Source: Ceratotherium simum simum (lineage: Eukaryota > Chordata > Mammalia > Perissodactyla > Rhinocerotidae). From it: a stretch of DNA of 64,000 nucleotides. Under the pieces are notes generated by a model. That model was not told the DNA's origin, made no database searches, and saw only the letters and a list, made by a program, of their open reading frames with translations. The stretch covers positions 15,291,743 through 15,355,742 of the forward strand of contig NW_004454171.1 of NCBI RefSeq assembly GCF_000283155.1, given 5' to 3'. Positions within the stretch are counted from its first letter, which is position 1, and each line of letters opens with the position of its first letter. This document shows, piece by piece, positions 1-12,808 of this stretch. The position numbers and the translations under genes were made by a program.

Positions 1-1329
1 GAGAAATACATACATAACATGGTATACATTGCAAAATTTGCTAACTTTTTAAAGATAAAGCTGAAAACTATCAGGAAATGTCACACTTGCAGTCAATTGC
101 CTCAAACTGCCCCCCTAAACTTCTCCAGGGATGTGCATTTGTTTTTTTCTGCTTCTAGAGCTCTTTTGGTGAAAAAAAAGTTTGAGGAACACTTACTTCT
201 AGGTCAACTGAGCACATTTTTCAAATCTCACCCAGCTTTTAAAAATTTTCTCTGTGCCTTTCCTCTGTCTGCCCAATCACCTCTCATAGGTCTTTCATCA
301 GTCAGTGCTCAGCAGAGCTGTTACAACTTTTCTGTTAAGGACTACATCTATATCCAGCACATTTTATGTCTTAAACAGCAAAGCAATGCAAATTTCTGTC
401 ACTTTTACTCCTGAATCAGGAATAGTGAAAGGCTGTACAATAGGTTAGCTCTTTCAACACACAAAACAACTTTATTAAAAAAATGTGTTATTATTATTTG
501 CTTTATTATTTGTTAAAGCACACATGTGTCAAACAGTGTCCTGAGTGCCAGAGACATAGACATAAACAGCACTCAGCCCTGTTATTGAGAAACTAACAGA
601 GAAAGCTTTAAAACCTCCTTTAAATCTAAAATATTTTATATTCTACAAATATTTTGGGTCACTGGTTAACCAAAAGTTGGAAACAATGTAGTAGATGAGA
701 CAGTGGAATGAGTTTTCCTATTAATAATCCCAGCCAGCAGTCACATGCCAGTACCCTCCCTAATGACCTGCTGAAAAAGGAAATAGTAACCTTTGGATGT
801 GTCTCAGAGAAAATAAAAAAAAAGAAGCAACAATGCCATGTTTTAAAAAGAAAAGAAAATTGGGGGGAAACTGAATCCATATTTAACATAGCAAAACTGT
901 GTTTTTCCTTATTCACATGAGCTATAAAACTTGGATTTAGTCAACGAAGAAAATGTAAATGAAGGAAAACCAGAATTTGCTTTTGTAGTAAAAAAGATAT
1001 GCTGTTATTTAACATACGATTTAGGAGTTAAGAAAATAATTTGACTCCTACCCATTTCTTATATACTGAATTCAAAGATCATTGTCTAAGATTTTACAAG
1101 ATATAATGACACTATTAAACAACAAAAAAGAAAATTATCTAATAATGTCTTTCAATTAGAATTGACACATAGCTTATTCCAAGTTCTAATCAGTACCAGA
1201 TAATTGTTTATATACCGCTATCAAAATATAACTAATTTTTACAGGATCTGTTACTTACCCAAAATGGACAATGAATAGCTTTATGAATTGTTGCTTTTTA
1301 TATATGCACCAAGAGGCTAATTATGAGGG

Positions 1330-1545
1330 CTAATAGTTAAGAGAATGTTATTTATAGTCAGACAGACTGGGTTTACATTCCAACTTTGATGCTTATTAGC
1401 TGCATGACTTTGGGAAAGATATGTTTGATCCTCAGGTTCATCATCTGAAAACAACATCTTCATGGATTTTTTTTCTTAAAATTAAAGGAGACAGTAGTAC
1501 CTGACCCATAGTGTTAAAAAATGATAGCCATTTATATTATTAGAT
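1330..1545 (+). mobile_element. MIR SINE
   Basis: The order 'gactgggtttacattccaactttgatgcttattagctgcatgactttggg' then 'cctcaggttcatcatctgaaaa' and 'cctgacccatag' is the forward MIR core. Confidence 0.8.
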
Positions 1546-2279
1546 GATATACTGTCTACTAACACAATTGTTTTGATCTCATCACGGGATCTTGTTATGA
1601 GATAATATCTTCTTAGAAGATGGTAGTCTTTAAGATGATCCTCAATTCAGTATTCCATCTTATTGCTTAGAATCAGATGCTGTCTTGCTTGTAAGCATAA
1701 AGTCATATAGGCATATATTTACATAAGTATAAATGACTCCCCATCACTGCACACGATCCGATTGAATGAACTGCTTCTTCTTGTCCGTCTCTGATGCCCA
1801 TGAGCAAAGCATTTGGAGGCACGAGAGCCTACAACAAAGCAGACTGATAGGGCACTTGTAGTGAGCATCTGCTGGCCCTTCTTGATACAAACTTCAATGT
1901 CTCTTTCAAATGAATAATGATAAGGTTTCTTTACCTGATCAGGTACCTAAAATGAGTTCAGGAAGACCTCACAGTGTCCCTGGTTCCTGTACTTTGGGGA
2001 TCTATAAGCCTGTAGAGCACTACCTTTAAGTTTTCTCCCTTCTTAAAATCAACAGTTTGGAGGGGAAGTGTTCAGTCAGGCAGAAACTAGTCAATCTGGT
2101 TTATTGAGGAGGGTTCATTAGAGGGAATTTTTATAAATGAAGGTAAGGCTTAGGCAAAGCCACAAGGGATGGAGCAGTATGTCAGTAAAGTGACAGTAGG
2201 AAGCTGAAGAGGAAGAGGAGAGAGCTCTTTCCTGAGCTCAGAATAGAGCTGTAGGGGAGGAGGAGGGGTCCCTGTCAGA

Positions 2280-2575
2280 AGCTATGTCTTGGAATGATAC
2301 AGACAACCTGCAATGGCCCAGGAGGGAGGGGACCAGGGAAAATACTCTCATTCGCCTTCTACCCTCTGATCTCTACCAGCGCATCCCACTGGCGCAATTC
2401 AATTAGAAGCCAAAGGGCAAGGGAGCCTGTTGATACAGTCCGGGAAGGTCAGCATCCCAGGCACAGAGCGTGGGAACCGAGGGTGGAGAATAGATATGGG
2501 GGCCAAACAGAATATATGCTGCGAGGCGGGGACAGAATTGGCAGTATTTCTGGTGTTCACACGGCATACTAATAA
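2280..2575. repeat. Unclassified GC-richer repeat-like segment
   Basis: A GC-richer segment in AT-rich intron, containing 'tctgatctctaccagcgcatcccactggcg' and 'gaagccaaagggcaagggagcctg', wording I associate with an old dispersed repeat but cannot name. The 92-codon open frame across it is not convincing as a gene. Confidence 0.35.
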
Positions 2576-3394
2576 ATAAGCCTCTTTTAAAAAAATCCCA
2601 AGGTCAAATATTTAATGTGATCTGCTGGTGGGGTCAGGAGCTAAAATTAGAAGAATAAGTACTGATTTTTCCCCTCTATTGTCAGAATTAATATGAGCTT
2701 CCATTGTAAAAATATATTAAAATTACTGCACAGTTTAGTCAAGTACAACTCTGGTTAACTGAATAAATAATAAGCATAGTTTTATTCACGTATGCTTAAA
2801 CAATTTTTATTTTACCCAGAATTTGTTGCACTGGTTGGTATGCGAAATTTTTCCTACAGTGGAGAAAATATACAACGGAAATGCAAAGGCAAGCTGGACT
2901 TGATCATTATCCACAAGAGGGTGATAAGACAGCTATGTTCAAACTCACTACCAAATTACTACAGCCACAAAGTCATAATATGAATCAAGTTCAATGAGAG
3001 CCTGAAGAAGAGAGAGATTTCTGAAGCCAATGGTAATACCTTTGCTTGCCTACGTTTGTCTGAGACCATGCCCTGAAGCCTATCAGAAACATTATCTCTC
3101 ATGGTCTCCCTCTAACCTCACAACCTCATTCCCTCTCTTAGTAATACATGGATGCCAGTAATCTTTGATTCTTTCACTCTAGGCTCTAAAACTTGAGACA
3201 TCTAACCTAGAACTTCAAATTTTAAAAATCCCATATCTTCTCATAGGAATGTTACCTAAATTGAACTTGACAATTTCTATGCAGGTTATGTTTTTGTTCT
3301 TAGATCTTTCTAAACTATTCAGAGTATTGCTCCTTGTCTTAGGAATAGGTTTGTCCAGTTGGATGATATGAGTATTTACTGTACCGATGATTTT

Positions 3395-3590
3395 TTTTTT
3401 TTTTTTTTTTTTGGTGAGGAAGATTGGAGCGAACACCTGTTGCCAGTCTTCCTCTCTTTTGTATGTGGGGTGCCGCCATAGCATGGCTTGACGAGTGGTG
3501 TAAGTCCACACCTGGGATCTGAACCCGTGGACCCGGGCCACCGAAGTGGAGCATGTGAACTTAAACACTACACCACCAGGCCGGCCTCGT
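3395..3590 (-). mobile_element. ERE-type SINE
   Basis: The poly(T) and 'ggtgaggaagattgg' at the left, and 'caccaggccggcctc' at the right, mark a reversed ERE SINE of about 196 bp. The middle gacccgggccaccgaagtgg matches the tRNA-like head in reverse. It is flanked by a target duplication, gtaccgatgatttt (3381-3394) and gtactgatgatttt (3594-3607), with one mismatch. Confidence 0.93.
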
Positions 3591-6500
3591 ACAGTACTGA
3601 TGATTTTGATCTTTTTCCCCCACCATTCTATTCCATAAATTTCTAGCTTGTTTTTATATTATTTTACTTTTTAAACAATCTTTTACTGAGGAATGGGAAG
3701 TAACAGTGTAAGAGAGTCAAATATGCAGGTAGGCTGAGTTTTAAGTAAAGAAACTCAATATTCTTGGTTGGTTAGGTTAGCATTTCATAAGTATTTTCTG
3801 TGCCTCTAAATGGATTTTAAAAGTAGGGGCACAGAGTCCCAGTCAAAAATTTGCCCCCTCATTTTGCTAACTCTGGAGATCACAGAGTCTAACATACCTT
3901 CACAGAAAAGATTAACCACTAAGACAATTCAATAGATTTGTCTGGAATAGTCTGTTGTCCTGTTTCCACATTGACTCTCTCCAATATAGGGAGATGTATA
4001 AACAAACAAACAAAAGATGGTTTTGCTGACATAACCCTTAAAAACAAAGTATGTTAGGAAGTTTCGATAAATTTAGTTTGGAGGTGAGTTTGAAATATAT
4101 CATTTGAAGACACCTTTTAAAAATACTCCCCAAATGACCAAGATTAGTTTTAATTTTGAGCAAAAGTATGTGTTAATATTTACTTCACTCAAAAATAATC
4201 TCTAATTCCTACCATTATGAGCTATTTTTTATTACCAGTAATAAAAGAACAGGGTTTAGGTGTATGGACTGTAACACAATTTGGTTCATCTAACCTATAT
4301 GAGTGTTGAATTTACATTTTAACTCTGGGGAAGTCATGTCTAGTGGTTGGGAAATATTTGTAAAGTGCACGTGTAATTAAATTTAGACTGCTTGCACCAA
4401 CATTAAAAATCAGCTAATGAGCTTGCATAAACGACAGGCAAACTCATATTAGATTGTAAATAGAGGAACATAGCTACAATGCTAATTCTCTCCTAATAAA
4501 GGATTTTCACTCCAAGAATGTAGCAAATGGTTTCTATCATTCCTTGAAGGTCTTACTTTTTCTATAATTTGTTGGATCTTGTAACCTGTAATGGAGAACC
4601 AGAACACCACAACCAAAATGTTCTAAACAAAGTCTAACATTGTACTGGGGAAAAAACATTTGTTCAACAAAATTATTAATCTGCCTCAAGACGATGTCTT
4701 TTGCTTGTAAGAACCATACTCTCTCATAAAGTATTATCGACTACCATTTCCTTTTATTATTTCAGATTGTACTTTTTCCCTTTGCATGTAAAGCCTTTGT
4801 CTGATGATCAAAAGGCAGTGAGTACACATATAATTATTGCTCGGTACTCTGATATGCATAGTTTACTTATAATATCTTTAGTGTTATTCATTATTCACTT
4901 TAACCATTTTATCTAACAATAAGATTTTGAATGTTAAGTCTAGAATGCCATTATGTATTATTTGGTGTTTATCAGATTCATAACACTACATATGCCATCA
5001 TATAAAAACATAACCTACCATCATAGAGCCTATACTACATTAAATATACCTTTGGGATATTTAAGTCTGATAATTTTAGCCTTTTTCTCTCATTTAAGCC
5101 TATTTTTTCTTCCATGGAACCATTAATAAAAATGAACATCCAAGATAAATAAATACAGATGGCATTAAGATGATAATAATATGAATAGAAAGCAATTTCT
5201 GGATGATTTCTAGTTGGATATGAAAACCAAATGAAAACCATGTAGTACTAAATTTTTTTCAAAGACAAAACCCCATTATTCTGACAAATTTCTTCTCTGT
5301 TCTCTTTTTCTTTTCATTTGAAAAACAAAAAAAATTATATAATTTCCACATCTCAGCTATTTTGCTGTGTAATAGCATGAATACAGTTATTTCTGGATTG
5401 TGTAGAAAGGGGAAGGGAGGAAATTAGATAAGTTCAAGAAATGAAATAAAAGGAACTTTTTAACCACAGGGTAACAGTGACCCAGAGAGATACAAATTAG
5501 AATTAGATGCCATTGGACACCACATTTTCCAAAATAGTCTAGTGCTATGAGACTCCACAAAATATTTGATACAGAATGTAGTTAGAGTAGAAAGGAACAT
5601 TAATAAAATGTTCAGTGTTCAATTTCAATTGCATTTTTTGAAAGACCCTGTAGACATTTATTTATTTAAAAAAATTAAAACATATTTTCTTTTCCTCCTC
5701 GTTCTGCTTTTTCAGGTTTGGAGACACTCTTGGATACTGCGATAGGAATGCAGGGAATAGCAGCTGAGGAATGGAACCCAATGAGGCAGTACCCCTGGTG
5801 GGCATCCCATTCAATGAGGAGTCACTGCAATACATATACGTTGGGGAGAAGGGAGGTGACAAACTAATTTCAATTTAATTTGCCCAGCTTTGTTGTGGAA
5901 ATAACCTCCATCTCCACTCCCACTACTCCTGAAAAAATCCCATATATTATGATATATGTGATATACAGACACAAACCACACATTGACTCTTTAGGGCAAT
6001 AGCAACTCTGAAGTTTAGTTAATGGCAACTCAAACTACATCTTGTCTTGTTGAAAACATTGAAATTGTATGCTGAAAATGATACAGGGGTTAGCTTCTGG
6101 CCAGAGGCACATGCATTGCAAATATGATCAGAGACGACACTAATGTTCAATCTTTATACATTCATACTCTCTTATTTAATTCCCTCTGCCAATAAAATAA
6201 TTTGTATCTGTCATTCCTTACGCTGATTTATGGTGGAAGACTAGAGATGTATGGTAAGGTTCCTGGTGCACTAAAGGAATGGAACACTGAGATTTAAGTG
6301 ACTCCTTCAGGGATACTGTGGAGAGTCCAACTCTGATTTTGAAACTCTGATATATATAAATTTGTTTATTTCCCAAAACGTATGGTGTGAGCTGAGAAAA
6401 AGTTGCTTTAAAGGGTATGGGAACATCCATGTGTGGTGGGGATCAAAGAGATGGGCCTGTTGATTTTGAGCTCCTTCATTTCAGCCATTTTCCTAATAAA

Positions 6501-7904
6501 AGATAGGAAGATTGAGATAGATAGAGATTGACTATTTCCAGCCAGTGTTCTAGACGCAAATATGCACATGAGTTTTGTCCATCTGATGTATACAGTTGAA
6601 CCCTACTTGGTGGTACAATGGATCCTTCTTAGAAATACAAGCACAGTATCAAGACTAAATGTTTTTCTTTGCTTTATAATTTTTTTTTGGAGGAGAAAAA
6701 TGTTACACATTTATATCATCTCTATCTGTCTCCATATTTGAACTTCTAGACCATTCTTCACCTATATTTCCTAACTCTTACTTTCTGTTTAGTTGTATGT
6801 CTTACGGAGCTCTGAACGCTTTCTTTTTTTTCTTTTTTCCTCAGATAAAGCAAAATTTAAGAATTTAGTTTTCATGAGGCTTCAATTAAAAAGAAAATAA
6901 AATCTATCCTGGTTACTCTGGTCACCCACATGACAAAAGGGAAGTTAAACTGTTTGCTGACATGTCTCTTACGGTTTGAGTCTGGGCTTCCTTCACTAGG
7001 AGTCTTGCCAAACGCTTAGCTTCCACAGACAATCTTTTGTGGGAGGTGACCTCATTGGAATCTGAGAGCAAAGGCTAAAAAAAATGCCATAATAATTGCA
7101 AACAAACCCCAGCTCTGGTGAAGGATTGCTTGGTTCACATTCCTGAAGTAGCTGGAAATATACTTTCCGGATAGTTTAATGGAATAGTAGGTCTCTTCTC
7201 TTGAAAACAACTCTTCTTCCAGACATTCAAGTTCCCGCTTACCGTACCGCCATTTTCCAAGTTCTTCAAAAAGCTTAGAGTCATCTTTGATTCTTCCTTC
7301 TTCTTTATCATCCCTCATTCATATTGAATTAATCAAGTTCTAAAATCTCTTTTCCAAAATTAATTTTCTGCTACTCTCTTAATGCAATATCACTTTACTT
7401 GTAAACTAACAGTGTGCCCGTAGCTTTTATGGTTAATTTCAGTCTCTAAGCCTTCTCTCCACTTTCATCCCCACCCCAATTTGTTTTGTCCTGTGCCTTT
7501 AACACACTTGACATGTTTTCATAATCTATGGAGAGAAACCAATAAGGAAAAAAAAGTGTCCTTCTGTATGTGATCTTATTCACTGCCTTTTTTAAACACC
7601 TACTTTACAGATCGTTGGCATTCCGTTTGTTGATCTGTTAGGTCTAAAGCTTTTGCCATCTCTCCTGAATTCTTTGATCTGTTATGTGATGCTCTCTAAG
7701 CACCAAGTGGTTCCTCTCTGGGAAAGTGATCTCCAACTTGTTTTGGAGACTGCGTCTACTTCCAGGCATACCAGTACTATGACTTAACCCCACGTGCCCC
7801 TCCATCATGTGGCTGGTATGTTTGCTGATTCATTTCTTATTTCTGTAAAGGGAAAAGGACCTTAACCTTCCAAAAACAGAGTTTTGACCATATGACTGAT
7901 GTGG

Positions 7905-8035
7905 TTATACACCATTGACTCTGATTCTGGAATCAGGTAGACCCAATATCCAGTTTTGTCACTCACTAACACAGGGGCAAGCTGCAGAACCTCTCTATGA
8001 CTAAGTTACTTTATCTGATAACAATTGATAAATTC
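7905..8035 (+). mobile_element. MIR SINE (partial)
   Basis: 'gattctggaatcaggtagacccaatatccagttttgtcactcac' and 'ctgcagaacctctctatgac' match the MIR head and core, diverged. Confidence 0.65.
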
Positions 8036-8229
8036 AGTTTGTGAATATTTCACTTTTGATGTTTGCCTTTGTATTTAGAAGCGAAATTTGCCTACACATC
8101 CTGTGTTCTGTCCTTATCCATTGTTGGTATCAACATTATCCTAAGTCTCATAAAATGAGTAGAAGTTCTCTTTTCTTAAATAGTTGGTACAAAACAGGAA
8201 TTATTGTCCCATGAAGATGTGGTAAGTTC

Positions 8230-8502
8230 TTCTCTTCTTCTTCTTCTTCTTTTTTTTTTTTTTTGGTGAGGAAGATTGGCCCTGAGCTAATATCTGTTGC
8301 CGACCTTCCTCTTTTTGCTTGAGGAAGATTGTCCTTGAGTTAACACCTGTGCCAATCTTCCTCTATTTTTTGCATGTGGGACACTGCCACAGCATGGCTT
8401 GATGAGTGGTGTGTAGGTCTGCACCCAGGATCTGATCCCATGAACCCTGGGCTGCCAAAGCAGAGCATGGGAACTTAACCACTATGCCACCAGGTGGCCC
8501 CA
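8230..8502 (-). mobile_element. ERE-type SINE with TTC-rich tail
   Basis: This is a reversed ERE with both tail repeats ('gaggaagattggccctgagctaa' type and 'gaggaagattgtccttgagttaa' type) and the reversed head ending ccaccaggtggcccc. The tail is poly(A) that has become a GAA/TTC microsatellite at 8,230-8,250. The short target duplication is gtaagttc at 8222-8229 and 8503-8510. Confidence 0.93.
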
Positions 8503-8529
8503 GTAAGTTCATTTTTAAAATCATCAGAT

Positions 8530-9395
8530 ATGGGAGTTTGCTCTTTAATTATTTGTTAAATTAACTTAATATGTTTTCTTCGGTTTTCTAAATGTATGAT
8601 ATATTTCCCGTTAAAAGAAAAAGAACTTATCTGATGTCAATGGCCATTTGATAGGGAGACTTTGTGTATCAATTTATCTAAGGTGATTATTTTTGTTTCT
8701 TCATAAGTTATTTTTTGTAATTTAATTTTACCAGATAATTATCAATTTTATGTAGTTTAAAAATTTATTAAAAACATAGTAATCTCATACTTTAAAAAAT
8801 ATCTACTCTGTCTGTACATATATCCATTTTTTTCAGTCATGGAAATAAATTTTCCTTGTAATTTGGTCAATTTTTGCTATATATATTTTGATGCTGTGTT
8901 GTTATGTGCATTTAAGTTCATGAGGAATTGTTCTTTTATCCACCTTTATACCTATAATTTTTTTCCTTTTCATCTCTATTTTAAATGAATGTTTGCCTCA
9001 TTTTTACTTTTTTTTTACTGTTACATTAGCTTTATTTTTATTAGTTTTTCTTGGATATATTTTCCCACCAATTTCTCTTCAAACTTTCTTTATGTATCTC
9101 TTAAAGCAGCATATAAGTGGATATTTTTTAAACCATTAATATAATAGATGCCATTAAGTACATAATTTTCATCTGTTTAAATGTATTGTGATTACTGATG
9201 TTTTCATATTTCTATTATTTAATTTTGTGCTTCCTATTTTACTGTTGCTTTTATTTGTTCCCTTTTTTCTCCTCATGGTTTCATTTCATTGGTAGATTGC
9301 TATTTATTTTCTCCCCTCTTTTTATTCTGTTAATATTGGAAGTTATACATATTATTTTTATTCTTTGGTGATACTCTTTAAATTTTAAAATATTT
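8530..9395 (-). mobile_element. Old antisense L1 fragment
   Basis: T-rich sequence matching antisense L1 ORF2, with 'tctcttaaagcagcatataagtgga' near 9,098 and 'ttactgttgcttttatttgttccc' near 9,239. It is strongly diverged and its edges are uncertain. Confidence 0.5.
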
Positions 9396-9399
9396 TCAG

Positions 9400-9797
9400 A
9401 ACTTTATAAGCAGAGACTAGAACAGATATTTGTACACGCATGTTCATAGCAGCATTATTCACAATAGTTAAAAGGTGTAAGTAACCCAAGTGTCCATTGA
9501 TGGATGAATGAATAAACACAATGTGGAATATACATACAATGGAATATTAATCAGTCTTAAAAAGGAAGGAAATTTGGACATATGCTACAATATGGATGAA
9601 CCTTCAGGACATTATGCTAAATGAAATAAGCCAGCCACAAAAGAATGAATACTGCCTGATTCCACTTATAGGGCACCTAGAGTAGTTAAATTCATAGAGA
9701 CAGAAAGTAGAATGGTGGTTGCCAAGGGCTGGGGAGGGTTGGGGAGTTATTGTTTAATGGGCACAGACTTTCACTTTTATAAGATCAAAAGTGTTCT
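9400..9797 (+). mobile_element. L1M-type 3' end, left part
   Basis: A sense L1 3' end: 'catgttcatagcagcattattcacaatag' (9,440 on), 'ccattgatggatgaatgaataaac' and 'gcttgccaagggctggggagg'-like 3' UTR wording near 9,719. It continues after the ERE at 9,815-10,112 as 10,130-10,240 ('ttgcacaacaaagtgaatgtacttaatgc'). Such 3' UTR sequence is typical of old L1M families. Confidence 0.8.
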
Positions 9798-9814
9798 AAA
9801 GATGGATGGTGGTG

Positions 9815-10112
9815 GTGGGCCGGCCTTGTGGCTTAGCGGTTAAGCGCACGTGCTCCGCTACTGGCGGCCCGGGTTCGGATCCCTGGCGTGGACTGATGCA
9901 CTGCCTCTCCGGCCATGTTGAGGCCACGTCCCACATACAGCAACTAGAAGGATGTGCAACTATGACATACAATTATCTACTGGGGCTTTGGGGAAAAAAA
10001 AGGAAGAGGATTGGCAATAGATGTTAGCGCAGAGCCAGTCTTCCTCAGCAAAAAGAGGAGGATTAGCACGGATGTTAGCTCAGGGCTGATCTTCCTCACA
10101 CACACACACAAA
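9815..10112 (+). mobile_element. ERE-type SINE inserted in an L1 3' end
   Basis: This is a near full-length forward ERE of about 298 bp. It starts with the ggccggccttgtggcttagc head, carries the B-box-like gggttcggatccc, and ends with two 'atgttagc...cttcctca' units and a CA/A tail. The 17-bp target duplication aaagatggatggtggtg is exact at 9798-9814 and 10113-10129, so the copy is fairly young. It splits an older L1 3' end. Confidence 0.95.
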
Positions 10113-10129
10113 AAAGATGGATGGTGGTG

Positions 10130-10240
10130 ATGGTTGCACAACAAAGTGAATGTACTTAATGCTACTTAACTCTACATGTAAAAATGGTAAATTTTATGCC
10201 ATATATATTTTATCATAGTAAAATAATGAAAAAATATATT
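10130..10240 (+). mobile_element. L1M-type 3' end, right part
   Basis: This is the continuation of the L1 3' end at 9,400-9,797, split from it by an ERE with a 17-bp target duplication. It ends near 'ttttatcatagtaaaataatg', close to the expected 3' terminus. Confidence 0.75.
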
Positions 10241-10416
10241 CATAACTAATATTTCTGAAACAAATCCTAAAGTAATTTAGAATGTCTATATTCTTCTGAA
10301 ATGAAAAAGGAATTCAGCACATATTACTACCCTCTGAACTCTGTCTTTCCTTTTTTCAAGTTATTCCTTTCCAGATTTTAGTTCTGACTTTTTTAAGACA
10401 AATTTTAAAAATGAGT

Positions 10417-10670
10417 ATTACTATTATTATTTTTTTGTGTGAGGAAGACTAGCCCTGAGCTAATACCTGTTGCCAATCCTCTTTTTGCTGAGGAAGATTG
10501 GCCCTGGGCTAACATCCATGCCCACCTTCCTCTACTTTACATGTGGGACGCTGCCACAGCATGGCTTGATAAGCAGCGCGCATGTCTGCACCCGGGATCT
10601 GAACCTGTGAACTCCAGGCCACCAGAAGTGGAGCAAGTGAACTTAACCACTACACCACTGGGCTGGCCTC
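10417..10670 (-). mobile_element. ERE-type SINE
   Basis: A reversed ERE from 'tttttttgtgtgaggaagac' to 'caccactgggctggcctc'. The target duplication is aaaaatgagt at 10407-10416 and 10673-10682. Confidence 0.93.
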
Positions 10671-10689
10671 AAAAAAATGAGTTTTATTT

Positions 10690-12480
10690 TTAAAGCTAAT
10701 AGTTAATAAATTTTTAGAGGAGTTTTCCAATTTCTTTAATCATCATTGTTTGGTGAATCCTCACTTTCCCTTTGTACAAACTTTTCTTTTTGCTTAAGTA
10801 CTTACTAAGGAATTATTTCTTTTACAGGAAAGTCTATGGGTAATAAATATTGCTAATCTCTGTATGACTGACAATGTGTTCATTTCACCCTCACACTTTA
10901 TTTGAAATAGTTTACCAGGGCATGAAATTCCAGTTTGACAATTGTGTTTCCTCAGCATTTTCCCTGTTGTCATCTGGTATCTATAGTTCTGAGAGAATTC
11001 CATAGTCAATTTAATTGCTAAAACTTCTTAAGTACTTTGTATATTTTCTTCTGAACGTTTTTAAAATATTCTCTTTCCTCTGATATCCTGAAATTTTTCT
11101 ACGACACATTAAGGTGTAGATTTTAGTCTTTTGTTCTGTTGTGCACACATCCATGCATGTGTATATAGCATTTTATGTGCTAAATTTGAAGTCATGATTT
11201 TATTTAAAACAGAAATATTCTCAACCACTTTATTCTTTCATTATTGCTTTTCTAATATTCTATTTTTCTGCGTTTCTAGAAATCATAGTGGCATATATTG
11301 AAGCTCGTCAACCTTTCATATATCATAACTATTCTTTCATATTTAAAAATTTTTTTTTTCTGTCTTGTATTCTGAGTCAATTTCTCAATAATATCTTACA
11401 ATTTATAAATTCTGTCTTCAACTGTGTTCAACTTAGAATTGAATTTTATTTTAAATTTCCATGACTAGTTTTCAGCTTAATTTTTCTTGAATCATAGCTG
11501 CCTTTTTACTTCAAAAAAAAAAAAAAAGAAACTTCTTTTGCTTTTTTATGGATTGTATTTCTTCCCTTAGGTTTTTGAGGATCTTTAATATACCTACCTA
11601 AAACTTATTTTAAATTGCTTTTTTCTTTTTATTTCTCTAGGAATATATTTCCCAATTGTTGATTTTGCTTACCGTCTCTCTTATTATTAGATTTTCTTCT
11701 TGGCTTAAAGCTTTATTTTGTGAGCTCACTCTCATTTGGAGTTCTTTCTCATGATTGTCCCCTGTGCAGTGACTTTAGATTTCTTAGATTCTCCTCCATT
11801 CCTCAATCAAGTTTTTTATTGTTTCAAGGCTCCTATGCTGTCATGGTACTAGAGATCTCAAATATGTAGTTCTTACTTCCATAGGTGGCTTGGTCCAAGT
11901 ACTAGTTGCAAGGCAATCTGTGCTCCTTGCTATGACAGACATTCACCTTTAGAAAGGGTGCAGATCAAAGCTACAATTGCAGTTTTTTATCTTAATTTCA
12001 TGGGGGTAGAATCTTGCTTGCGGACCTCATTTCGTGCATTCCTCCTCTAAGCTGGAAGTACTTCTCATGCTGATTCTTCTATAGGAGTCGAATGTCCAGC
12101 CGATTTTGCCTTTTTTTTTATAGTCCTAGAGCCAAATAGGTTTCTAGTATCAAACTCTTCTACGTTTTTATAGGTTATTTATAGCATATTATTATTATTT
12201 TTTAATTATTTTTTTTTTGAGGAAGATTGGCCCTGCGCTAACATCTGTTGTCAATCTTCCTCTTTTTTTCTTTTTTCTCCCCAAAGCCCCTGTACATAGT
12301 TGTATATCATAGTTGTAGAGTTGTAGCTCTTCTATATGGGATGCTGCCTCAGCATGGCTTGAGGAGGAGCCGAAGTAGAATGTGTGAACTTAACCACTAC
12401 GCCACCAGGCCGGCCCATATAGCATAGTATTCTTTATAGCTGCGTGGTCATATTTGAGGACCTCTGGTCTAGTTCATCCT
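10690..12480 (-). mobile_element. Old antisense L1 fragment
   Basis: Reversed L1-like sequence, for example 'agggcatgaaattccagtttgac' and 'gttgtcatctggtatctatagttc' near 10,920-10,990, diverged from the common antisense L1 form. An ERE at 12,194-12,418 lies inside it. The family and edges are uncertain. Confidence 0.5.
12194..12418 (-). mobile_element. ERE-type SINE with internal deletion
   Basis: A reversed ERE. Between 'catggcttgaggagg' and 'agccgaagtagaa' part of the tRNA-like head is missing, so the B-box region is lost. The ends are intact (gaggaagattggccctg; ccaccaggccggccc). The target duplication atagcatattatt / atagcatagtatt lies at 12181-12193 and 12419-12431 with one mismatch. Confidence 0.92.
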
Positions 12481-12586
12481 GCTCACTGTGCAGATGAGTT
12501 CTGTGGAAGACACTTCTGGGGAACTAGCCCATATTCATTCTCTCCTTTTTCTTGACCAAAAGAACCCTGAAAAAAATGCTCAGCTG

Positions 12587-12808
12587 GGGGCCGGCCCGGT
12601 GGCACAGGCGGTTAAGTGCGCACGCTCCGCTGCGGTGGCCCAGGGTTCACAGGTTCGGATCCCGGGGGCTCACCGAGGCACCGCTTGGCAAGCCATGCTG
12701 TGGTGGCGTCCCATATAAAGTGGAGGAAGATGGGCACGGATGTAAGCCCAGCAAAAAAAGAGGAGGATTGGCATGGATATTAGCTCTGGGCCGATCTTCC
12801 TCACAAAA
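12587..12808 (+). mobile_element. ERE-type SINE
   Basis: A forward ERE with the head gggggccggcccggtggcac and the B-box-like aggttcggatcccggg, close to the family's usual form. The 15-bp target duplication aaaaatgctcagctg is exact (12572-12586 and 12809-12823), which points to a recent insertion. Confidence 0.95.

Noticed and set aside
3215..3568. A 117-codon minus-strand frame
   Set aside because: It is mostly reversed-strand ERE and poly(T)-derived Lys run; not a gene.
5662..5862. Plus-strand acceptor-like ttctgctttttcag at about 5,702-5,715
   Set aside because: Wrong strand for the gene, no supported frame or donor downstream; chance resemblance.
7052..7142. Possible terminal exon with a hydrophobic C-terminus on the minus strand (acceptor cttcag, phase-compatible with the EGF exon)
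   Set aside because: It fits phase 2 and ends in a stop after a membrane-like stretch, but it lacks the missing EGF cysteines, has a weak pyrimidine tract, and does not resemble the MALRD1 tail as I know it.
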